Assembly: GCA_036806345.1 (NCBI GenBank)
Contig: DAIROT010000028.1
Span: 1 to 28,243, forward strand
DNA length: 28,243 nucleotides
Reading direction: 5' to 3'
DNA from: QHCF01 sp003244275
GTDB taxonomy: Bacteria; Actinomycetota; Acidimicrobiia; Acidimicrobiales; QHCF01
Part shown: positions 1 to 6,129 of the stretch, piece after piece
How positions within the stretch are numbered: position 1 is the first letter of the stretch
How the letters are laid out: the number at the start of each line of letters is the position of its first letter
Notes under the pieces: model-generated
Told to the model about the DNA's origin: nothing
Databases searched by the model: none
What the model saw: the letters and a program-made list of their open reading frames with translations, nothing else
Made by a program: the position numbers and the translations under genes

Positions 1-45
1 ATTACTTGAACGCCTCAGCCTCCAGCTGGGGAATTACTTGAACGC
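1..45. repeat. 13-bp direct repeat pair at window edge
   Basis: The 13-mer ATTACTTGAACGC occurs at 1-13 and again at 33-45, a 32-bp period. The spacer contains the 8-bp palindrome CCAGCTGG (23-30). The motif is AT-rich compared with the surrounding DNA. It lies about 300 bp upstream of a tyrosine recombinase remnant, so it could be part of a recombinase binding or resolution site, but the window edge cuts it off and further copies may lie outside. The repeat is seen directly; its function is inferred. Confidence 0.5.
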
Positions 46-54
46 TGACACCCG

Positions 55-347
55 GTGGTCGAGTGCGGCGAACAGCGGCGGCTCGAAGCCCCCCTCGACC
101 AGTCGGGCGGTGGCCTGGCGTGGCGGCGCATGGCGGGCACGCTCATCCACCGCCCCGACGGCTACACCCTCGACGTCGCCGACTTCGCCCACCCCTGGGC
201 CTCGGCGCCGGCACGGCGCAGCACGCCCCGGTGTGTCGCACGCTGCGCCGCCTGGCCGTGTTCGGCCTCGCCTGCTTCGACGACGCCGACACCTACGCCG
301 TGCGCCGGTCGTATCCCGGGCAATGTGGTTCCACTAGCAAGGAGACC
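55..347 (+). pseudogene. Degenerate frameshifted ORF upstream of recombinase, unrecognised
   Basis: No intact gene is present here. Frame 1 gives a protein-like stretch up to about 198 (ending HPWASAP). Frame 3 continues with another protein-like stretch from about 196 (TLRRLAVFGLACFDDADTYAVRR). The two read as one small protein broken by a frameshift near 195. The second part resembles small hypothetical proteins seen near actinobacterial mobile elements, but I cannot name a family. It lies directly upstream of the recombinase remnant and on the same strand, so it was probably cargo of, or an accessory gene in, the same element. The start is uncertain; no convincing ribosome binding site was seen. 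Confidence 0.3.
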
Positions 348-1288
348 ATGGCTCGACGGTCAGCAAGGGCCACAACGCAGGAGCGGGCGGGCATCGACGC
401 CGACGCCGTGCTGGCCACCTACACCACCTGGTTGAAGCGCCAGCCGCTCGCCACCCGGTCCCGGGACGCCTACCTGGCTCAGGCGCAGCTTCATCACGTG
501 GCTGGTCGGCTCCCAACATGGGGGCGAAGCGCTCACGGACCCTCACGTACGCGACGGGGCGGTGCGGGACTACAAGCGCCACGTCAAGACGGCCAAGCAC
601 TGGGCGCCGTCGTCGGTGAACCAGGCCCTGGCCGCCATCGACAACTTCTACCGGTCCCGGGCCGCCGGCCGTCCGGAGGTGCCCCGGGAGGAGCTGGCCG
701 AGGTCGCGCCTCGGGCCTTGGAGGAGAAGGACCAGCGGCGGTTTCTGCGCATCGTCGAGGCCAGCCCGTCGCCCCGCGACCGGGCCATGGCCACCGTCTT
801 CTTCTATGCCGGGCTGGCCTCTCCGAGCTGGCCGCCCTCGACATTGCCGACGTGGAGATGTCGGCCAGGCGCGGCCGGCTCAAGGTCCGCACCGGCAAGG
901 GCGACGCCTACCGGGAGGTGCCGCTCAACAGTGCCTCCCGCAAGGCCCTCGGTTCCTGGCCCGGACCGACCAGTTGGCCGCTCTCGTCGAGGCTGGTCGC
1001 GCCACCGATGCTCCCGTCCCCGCCCTGTGGTTGTCGTGCTCGGGGAGGCGCATGAGCAGCCGCTCCGTTGATCTCGTGGTCCGCCGGCTGGCCACCGAGG
1101 CGGAACTGGACCTGTCGGCCCACGTGCTCCGCCACACCTTCGTGACCAACCTGATCCGCTCAGGCGCCGATGTGGTGCTGGTGGCCGAGATTGCCGGCCA
1201 CCGGCGCCTGAACACCACCCGGCGCTACAGCCTGCTGTCACAGGCCGACAAGGACGCGGCCGTCGAAGCGGTGCTGGTCGAGATCTAA
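348..1288 (+). pseudogene. Tyrosine recombinase (XerC/TnpI-like), frameshifted
   Basis: An integrase of about 310 residues whose reading frame changes three times: near 487 (frame 3 to 1), near 815 (1 to 3) and near 957 (3 to 2). The pieces in order are an N-terminal SAM-like DNA-binding domain (includes SSVNQALAAIDNFYR), the start of the catalytic domain (SELAALDIADV) and the C-terminal catalytic box. HVLRHTFVTNLI supplies the HxxR motif, AGHRRLNTT the second histidine, and the Tyr of RRYSLLS the nucleophile. The first catalytic Arg, expected just before SELAAL, is lost at the second frameshift. ATG at 348 follows AAGGAGACC, a good ribosome binding site. The gene sits 21 bp before a Tn3 TnpA remnant, an arrangement like Tn4430-type elements where TnpI resolves cointegrates. 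Homopolymer sequencing errors are an alternative explanation for some of the shifts. Confidence 0.8.
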
Positions 1289-1309
1289 CCGCAGGGAGCT
1301 TGAGCGGGC

Positions 1310-2214
1310 GTGGTCAAGGTTCTCTCCGACGACGAGGCCGAGCAGCTCTCCTCGTGGCCTCCCCAGGTGGCCCGCAGCGATCTGGTCGCCTACTTCACGC
1401 TGTCGATCGAGGACCGGCGCTGGGTCCGCTCCCACCGGGGTGCGGTCGAGCGCATCGGCCTCTCGGTGCAGCTGGTCGCCCTCAGCTTCTTGGGCTTCGT
1501 CCCTGCCGATCTCGCCGGCGCGCCTCGTGAGGTCGTGGCGTTCGTGGCCAAACAGGTCGGGGGTCGCCGCGGCCTCCTTCAGCCGCTACGCCCGGGAGGT
1601 CGACGGCCGCACCCGGCGCCGGCACGTGGCCGCGGTCGTCGAACCGGCCGGGTGGCAGCCTTGCGGTCCCGGCGAGTGGAAGGCCCTCGGGGACTGGCTG
1701 ACGGCGCGTGCCCTGGAGCACGACACGCCCCCCGGTGCTGTTCCGCCAGGCCATCCCGCCCGAGCGGCTCCGCCAGCTCGCGACGGTGGCCCGGCGCTCC
1801 ACGCCCAGGGCGCTGCGCCAGATGTCCCCGGAGCGACGCCACCCCATCCTGCTCGCCGCCTTGGCCGAATCCCACGCCGAGATCGTCGACGGGATCGTCC
1901 GCCTCTTCGACATGGTGCTGGCCAGCACCGACAGCGCGGCGCGAGACCGGGTCGCCGAGCGCCAGGCCGAGACGGTCCGCTCCGACGTCGGGCGCCTGGC
2001 GCTGCTGGACGACATCCTCGACGTCGTCCTGGACGCCAAGCTGACCAACGCTGCCGTGGGAGCGGCCGTGCGGGGCCTCGGTCCCGAGCGCCTGGCCGCA
2101 GCAGCACGGGGCGACGACGAGCGCCTCCCTCGCGACGGTGGGCACCTGGAGCTGATGGAGGCCCGCTTCTCACACGTCCGATTGTTGGCCACTTTGTCGC
2201 CGTTACTCAGATGA
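1310..2214 (+). pseudogene. Tn3-family transposase TnpA, N-terminal part, frameshifted and truncated
   Basis: The GTG start at 1310 opens a typical TnpA N-terminal domain (DUF4158): LVAYFTLSIEDRRWV, then a helix around QLVALSFLGFVPADL. The frame changes near 1560 (a G run) and near 1730 (a C run). The third piece continues with VLFRQAIPPERLRQL and RRHPILLAALAESHAEIVDG up to ELMEARFSHVRLL, then stops at 2212-2214. Full-length TnpA proteins are near 1000 residues with a C-terminal DDE domain. Here about 300 remain, and the catalytic DDE domain is entirely missing. The coding sequence runs straight into the terminal inverted repeat, so an internal deletion removed the rest of tnpA. The protein cannot transpose. 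Confidence 0.82.
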
Positions 2215-2218
2215 CCCC
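2181..2218 (-). repeat. Tn3-type terminal inverted repeat
   Basis: Read on the minus strand from 2218, the sequence begins GGGGTCATCTGAGTAAC. This closely resembles the GGGGTCGTCTCAG start of Tn3-family ends, whose inverted repeats are usually about 38 bp. It sits exactly where transposase coding similarity stops and an unrelated membrane-protein reading frame begins. The partner repeat is not in the window, so the inner boundary at 2181 is set by the family's usual length. Confidence 0.65.
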
Positions 2219-2433
2219 ATTTTCTCGCCTTTGGCCGCTTTTTCCACGCCAGCTTCTACTGGTTGGGTGCGGCACTGCTGGTGGGCGGGCTCGCCGGCAC
2301 CCTGGTGGGCCTGAGTGGTGGTGGCCCGCGCGGGGTCGAAGTCACCTCCGGGCTGATAGCCGCGGTCAGCCTGCTGACGGCCGGCGGCTGGAAGGTGTTG
2401 GCGCCAAACCGCTTGGCCCTAACCCGGCCCTGA
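2215..2433 (+). pseudogene. C-terminal fragment of a membrane protein cut by the transposon
   Basis: Immediately outside the inverted repeat an open frame without a start codon runs to TGA at 2431-2433 (72 residues). It has two hydrophobic helices, around FYWLGAALLVGGLAGTLVGL and VTSGLIAAVSLLTAGG, and ends NRLALTRP. The absence of a start, and its beginning exactly at the transposon end, indicate that it is the 3' remainder of a gene whose 5' part lies beyond the element or was deleted. The family is not recognised. It converges on grdA with 5 bp between the stop codons. Confidence 0.45.
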
Positions 2434-2438
2434 CGTCA

Positions 2439-2888
2439 TCATTGGCGCATGGAACGCACCGCGGCCGCCAGGGCGTCGGCATCCAGCACGTCAGCCATCA
2501 GCCCGATCTGGTCCTCCCATATATTGTCGGGTACTTCCGCCTTGACCTCGTCGTCCAGCACGTGGTACACATCGAGGCCCAACTGGGCCCCGGCCAGGGC
2601 TCCTGCGTAGGCCGGATCCCCCGTGATCACCGTTTCCGCCGCGATCTCGGCTGCCTCCGGGTCGGGGGCACCGAGCAACACGACCAGTGACTGGGGGTCG
2701 TTGGCCTTGGCGAGCCGGAGGATGGCCTCCTGGCTCTGCAGGTCCATGGCTCCTGATGCGGTTCAGACGAAGCACTCGGTGGCCACCAAGGCCACCTTGG
2801 CCCCGGCCGCCTCGGCGCAAGCCGCGATGGCCGTTCCGGAGATACCGTCCCGCTCGCCTAGGGCGATTACCAATCGATCCTTGAGCAC
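2439..2888 (-). CDS. grdA: Glycine/sarcosine/betaine reductase selenoprotein A
   Basis: GrdA is the small redox selenoprotein that accepts a carboxymethyl group from protein B as a Se-carboxymethyl intermediate and passes an acetyl unit to protein C. The real frame starts at GTG 2888 (8 bp after GAGGAGGTGAG) and reads RLVIALGERDGISGTAIAAC, then TECFV-UGA-TASGAMDLQSQ. The UGA at 2763-2765 is codon 42, at the family's selenocysteine site in a CxxU motif (Cys39, Sec42). Downstream text (LVVLLGAPDPEAAEIAAETV, YAGALAGAQLGLDVYHV) matches GrdA throughout. The length is 149 residues; the family is near 157. Gene callers that treat UGA as stop would annotate only the last 102 residues from ATG 2747. 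It is the last gene of the grd operon, starting 3 bp after the thioredoxin stop. Only a weak 4-bp stem (CAGG/CCTG) was seen after the UGA. Confidence 0.9.
2763..2765 (-). other. Selenocysteine UGA codon of grdA
   Basis: In-frame TGA on the minus strand within the CFV-U context. Coding similarity to GrdA continues without a frame change on both sides, and selenocysteine at this place is established for the family. Decoding needs SelB, SelC and a SECIS element; none of the sel genes is in this window. Confidence 0.85.
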
Positions 2889-2891
2889 GTT

Positions 2892-3248
2892 CTAACTCAC
2901 CTCCTCGGTCTGCTGGTCGACCCACTGGTTGAGCCGATCGGGCGACAGCGCGGGGTCGGCCAGGCGGCCCACCTCCTCGCCGTCGCGAAACATCACGAAG
3001 GCGGGCATGCCCATGATGCCAAGCTCCATGCACAGCCGCCGCGCCTTGGGCGCCTCCAGCTTGACCACCCGAACCTCCCCGTCGTACCTCTGGGCCAGGG
3101 CCTCGACGTGGGGCATGAGGGCCAGGCAGTGCTGGCAGTCCGGTCCCCATACGTCTACCAGCACCGTCCCCTCGGCGACCAGGTCGCGAAAGTTCTCTCG
3201 GGTGGCCTCCACGACGGTGGGGGTGGCACTCATGGGGTCAGGGCTCAT
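2892..3248 (-). CDS. Thioredoxin-like protein of the grd operon (CQHC active site)
   Basis: A 118-residue single-domain thioredoxin-fold protein. The active site is WGPDCQHC (Cys38 and Cys41), where canonical thioredoxin has WCGPC. The cis-proline loop is GMPAFVMF. In classical glycine reductase, thioredoxin re-reduces selenoprotein A, so location between grdC and grdA points to a dedicated reductant. No thioredoxin reductase is encoded nearby. The start at 3248 overlaps the grdC stop (3238-3240). A second ATG at 3233 is possible, but the first is preceded by AAGGAAC at a longer spacing, while the second has no visible ribosome binding site. There is no signal peptide, so the protein is cytoplasmic. 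The His in the CxxC (CQHC) would be expected to raise the redox potential relative to CGPC; that is an inference. Confidence 0.85.
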   Translation of the reverse strand: MSPDPMSATPTVVEATRENFRDLVAEGTVLVDVWGPDCQHCLALMPHVEALAQRYDGEVRVVKLEAPKARRLCMELGIMGMPAFVMFRDGEEVGRLADPALSPDRLNQWVDQQTEEVS

Positions 3249-4731
3249 GGGTCAGTCCGTTCCTTTCGAGCAGGACACTCATCCCGTCCGACAACTGGCA
3301 CATCCGGCCGAGAAAGAGGCTGCCCTTGGCGATGAGCATCACTCTATTGGCCCCCCCGGTGGTCAGCCGATCCACCGCGTGGGGGAGATAGCACAGAGAG
3401 GAGGCAAGGTGGCCTTGGGTGGGGCTGTAACCGGGCATCCCGCGCTCGGCGGCAAAGGCTCCTATGTCGTCCTTGGAGATGTCACCTCGACGAGCGGCCA
3501 GGGCGGCGATGGTCCGGTAGTTGCGCTCCGGGACGTTGCCCGATCCCTGCGGCTCGGTCACCTCGGGGTTGTGGAGCTCGGTGGCGTAGTCGTCCACCGC
3601 CGTGGTGGGAAGGCCCAGGCGGGCCAGCGGCTCCACCGCCAGCGCCTCCATCACCGCCGGGTTGGAACCGCCGGCTGACACCTTGTGGCGGCCCACCCCG
3701 TCCAGGCGGATGCGGGGCGATATGCCGTCGTCGGCCTCAACCAGGGCGGCCGCTCCTCCCAGCACGTCCTCCAGGATCGGCATGCCCGACTTAAGGTGGC
3801 CCTGGAACTTCATGCCCAGCTTGGCCAGGGATCCGCCGCCGATCACCAACACCCGTCCGAACACCCCGGCCGAGACCAGGCTGGCCGCAATCACCAGGGC
3901 GGGGACGGGGGCCGCGCAGAAGTTCTTGACGTCGGCGCCGGACGCCTCGGTCAGCCCGGACGCCTCCGCCACCGCCTTGGCCAGGTTGCCTCCGCCGCGC
4001 TGATACCGGTCGCCGATGGCCTCCTCGCCGCAGCCCAGCACATAGTCGATGGAGGTCGGCTCGATTCCCTGGCGCTCGAGCAGGTGGAGGGTGGCCAGGG
4101 TGGCGGTGGCCTTGGCGGCCAGGTTGTCCAGCAGGACGTGGGCCGAGAGGGACTCGTCGTCGACTTGACCGCAGCGCATGGCGGCGGTGCCAGCGATGAC
4201 TTCGAGGGCACCAGCTTCGTGGGTCACCGAGTCAAGGTCACCTTGCGAGCGTTCGATGCGATCGAGGTCGAAGTGCTTGGCCAGCGGGTGGCGGGACAGG
4301 GCGGCGGCGGCCAGCTCGGCGGCACCGGGGGAGAGGGCGAGCAGGTCGAAGTCGTCGATCCCCGCCATAAGGCCCAGGAACTCGATCTCGGGCATGATCT
4401 CGCCCGACCGGCTCCAGCGGGGGGCGCGGGGCGGACCGGTGACGTCGGGCGAGTCGGTGCCGTCGGCGCCGGCCACCGTGCCGCCGTCGGCGCCCTCGCT
4501 CTCGCCCCCGGTCCAGGGCCGGGGAGGGAGGTCTCGGGGATGCAGTGCGTTGATGTAGGCCTGGTTGGCTGGGTAGGCGACGGCCTGGTCGAAGGTGCGC
4601 AGGGCGCTGGCGAAGGCGTCGGCCACGGCCGGGTCCCTGGGCAGCTCACGGCGGGGCTTGGAGCCGTGTCGGGCCAGGGAGGGCACATGGGCCAGCACCT
4701 GGGTGGCGGCCGAGATCACGATGTCAGGCAT
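3238..4731 (-). CDS. grdC: Glycine/sarcosine/betaine reductase complex protein C, beta subunit
   Basis: GrdC is a FabH/KAS III-like protein that handles the acetyl group released from selenoprotein A. The 497-residue product matches the family in order: YPANQAYINALHPRDLP, SGEIMPEIEFLGLM, LSAHVLLDNLAAKATATLA, YQRGGGNLAKAVAEASG, DVKNFCAAPVPALV (Cys272, thiolase-like site), PEVTEPQGSGNVPERNY and the terminal KGSLFLGRM. Length is close to the usual about 510. A Gly/Asp-rich insert (about residues 76-100) is unusual. ATG at 4731 follows GAGGAGG and overlaps the grdB stop by 8 bp, so translation is probably coupled. In known operons GrdC works with GrdD to release acetyl phosphate; no grdD lies here, so the product may differ or GrdD may be encoded elsewhere. 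Confidence 0.9.
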   Translation of the reverse strand: MPDIVISAATQVLAHVPSLARHGSKPRRELPRDPAVADAFASALRTFDQAVAYPANQAYINALHPRDLPPRPWTGGESEGADGGTVAGADGTDSPDVTGPPRAPRWSRSGEIMPEIEFLGLMAGIDDFDLLALSPGAAELAAAALSRHPLAKHFDLDRIERSQGDLDSVTHEAGALEVIAGTAAMRCGQVDDESLSAHVLLDNLAAKATATLATLHLLERQGIEPTSIDYVLGCGEEAIGDRYQRGGGNLAKAVAEASGLTEASGADVKNFCAAPVPALVIAASLVSAGVFGRVLVIGGGSLAKLGMKFQGHLKSGMPILEDVLGGAAALVEADDGISPRIRLDGVGRHKVSAGGSNPAVMEALAVEPLARLGLPTTAVDDYATELHNPEVTEPQGSGNVPERNYRTIAALAARRGDISKDDIGAFAAERGMPGYSPTQGHLASSLCYLPHAVDRLTTGGANRVMLIAKGSLFLGRMCQLSDGMSVLLERNGLTHEP

Positions 4732-6079
4732 GAGCCTCCTCGGGCCGGGCGGTGTGACTGTTCCCGGTCGCTTCGACGGGGCCACTTCGCTCGGAGGCAT
4801 CGACCTGGAACACGGTGGGTTGGTGCACCGGGGTGGCCAGGACCTCCAGGGCTCGTTCCATCAGTTGGCGGCGCCACTGCTTCTCCGCCTCCGGGCTGAG
4901 TGATGGATCCCCGGTCGGGTATGGGATACCCCGGGTGGCCACGATCCGGGGTGCCCCCACCCGCTCGGCGATCGAGACCAGGTTGCACAACAGGACAGTC
5001 GGTATACCGGCCCGCTCCATTTCCTTCGCCAGCGTTGCCCCGCAACGCGTGCCCGTCCCTCATGTGGCGGTCAAGATGGCGGCTCGGGCGCCGGAGTGAC
5101 GCAGGTCAGCGGCCCACTCGATCCCAAAACGGCGGGCATTGGCCACCGACGTGCCGTTGCCGCTGGTGACGAAGTACTCGCCGAACAGGCTGCCGATGGA
5201 CCCCTGCGCTTCCAATTCCCGGGCGATGTCGAGCGGCAGTATCCGGTGCGGGTCCTCGTTGGCCCAGGCGGTGGAGAAGCCGCCGTGCACGGATCGGTAG
5301 TCCCCCGAGGCCAGGCCATCGCGGCCCTCCAACGAGTAGCGCAGCCACTGGGTGGCCCGGGCCGACTCCAGGCCGTCGGGGTTGTCGTCGGGGACCAACC
5401 CACCCTCGGTGATCAGGGCCACCATGGCACCGGAGGCGTCCGCCATGGGCGGGGCCGGCGTCACCCGGTCGAAGCGGGGGAGCGGGATCTCGGTGGCGGC
5501 CGTGTCACCAGCCAGGCGGACGAGGACCAGGTCGACCGCCCGCTGGGCGGCGCTGGAGTCGGCCATCGTCGTCCGCCGGGCCAACTTGCCGATGCGGCCG
5601 TCCTCGGCGGTCAGGGATTGGCCGGCCAGCAGCTTACTGGCCGCGGCGGCCAGCCGATCGAGGGATGCACCCATGCGCCGGGCCACCTCCCCGCTGGCCA
5701 CCACCGGTGCCGTCCCTGCCTCGTCCAGGCCGGGGTTGTCCTCGTGCATGGATGCCAGGGCAGTCAGTCCGGCCTGCTCTGCCGCCGCCGCCACCCGGGC
5801 GCAGGCCAATCCATAACGACCGCTGGTGAAGGCCGGACCGGCCACCATCAGGTCGGGATGGGAGGATCGGGCCAGGTCGACGATGTCGCCGGCCAGCCCG
5901 GAGGCCACGTCATCGCCACACCACACGGTGGCTACCACCTCGTGCTCTGGTGCCAGCAGCTCGGCCAACCTGCGCCCCGGGCCGGCCGGGCCCTCGATCA
6001 ACGCCGGTCCACCACCGGCGGAGTCCTCGCCGCCAATGCCGGCAAAAAATTGGTTGATGTAGTGAACGACCCTTGCCAT
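4724..6079 (-). CDS. grdB: Glycine/sarcosine/betaine reductase selenoprotein B
   Basis: GrdB is the substrate-activating selenoprotein subunit of protein B, a cytoplasmic component. ATG 6079 opens with ARVVHYINQFFAGIGGEDSA, the family's N-terminal signature. Landmarks are DLMVAGPAFTSGRYGLAC, GSLFGEYFVTSGNGTSV and, at codon 340, an in-frame UGA (5060-5062) in the context LTAT-UGA-GTGTRCGATLAKEMERAG. The frame then continues VLLCNLVSIAERVGAPRIV and GIPYPTGDPSLSPEAEKQ to the stop at 4724. The total is 451 residues including selenocysteine, close to the family's about 436. As I recall the family, the motif is UGTCTRC; here the middle Cys is Gly (UGTGTRC). A conventional call would give two separate ORFs. 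Start selection rests on family similarity, since the ribosome binding site (GGCAGGC) is weak. It overlaps grdC by 8 bp. Confidence 0.92.
5032..5048 (-). promoter_or_regulatory. Candidate bacterial SECIS hairpin in grdB
   Basis: Eleven bases after the UGA, the mRNA (minus strand) reads GCGTTGC-GGG-GCAACGC, a perfect 7-bp stem with a three-G loop. Bacterial SECIS elements sit within the coding region just 3' of the UGA and carry a conserved G in the apical loop, usually about 16-37 nt downstream; the first loop G here is about 19 nt downstream. The hairpin is seen directly; SelB binding is inferred. Confidence 0.6.
5060..5062 (-). other. Selenocysteine UGA codon of grdB
   Basis: In-frame TGA between LTAT and GTGTRCGATLAKE. 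GrdB similarity continues in the same frame on both sides, and the position matches the known selenocysteine of the family. The downstream perfect hairpin supports recoding. Confidence 0.88.
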
Positions 6080-6129
6080 GGTTACAGCCTGCCGCGAGAT
6101 GAATGCCGGGACAACCTCGCCTCGTCCAC

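Larger units (their letters stand above)
1..2218 (+). mobile_element. Decayed Tn3-family transposon remnant (tnpI-tnpA type)
   Basis: This combines the degenerate upstream ORF, the tyrosine recombinase remnant, the 3'-truncated tnpA and the terminal inverted repeat ending at 2218. The left end lies outside the window or is lost. Multiple frameshifts plus loss of the DDE domain show that the element is inactive. The family assignment rests on the TnpA N-terminal domain and the GGGGTC-type end; the exact left boundary is not visible. Confidence 0.6.

Noticed and set aside
1..45. Start of a CRISPR array
   Set aside because: Only a 13-bp repeat at 32-bp spacing with a 19-bp palindromic spacer; too short for a repeat-spacer unit and no cas genes.
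2439..2747. grdA starting at ATG 2747 as a 102-residue protein
   Set aside because: That start lies inside the conserved GrdA sequence, after the Sec site, and has no ribosome binding site; the family N-terminus is present upstream.
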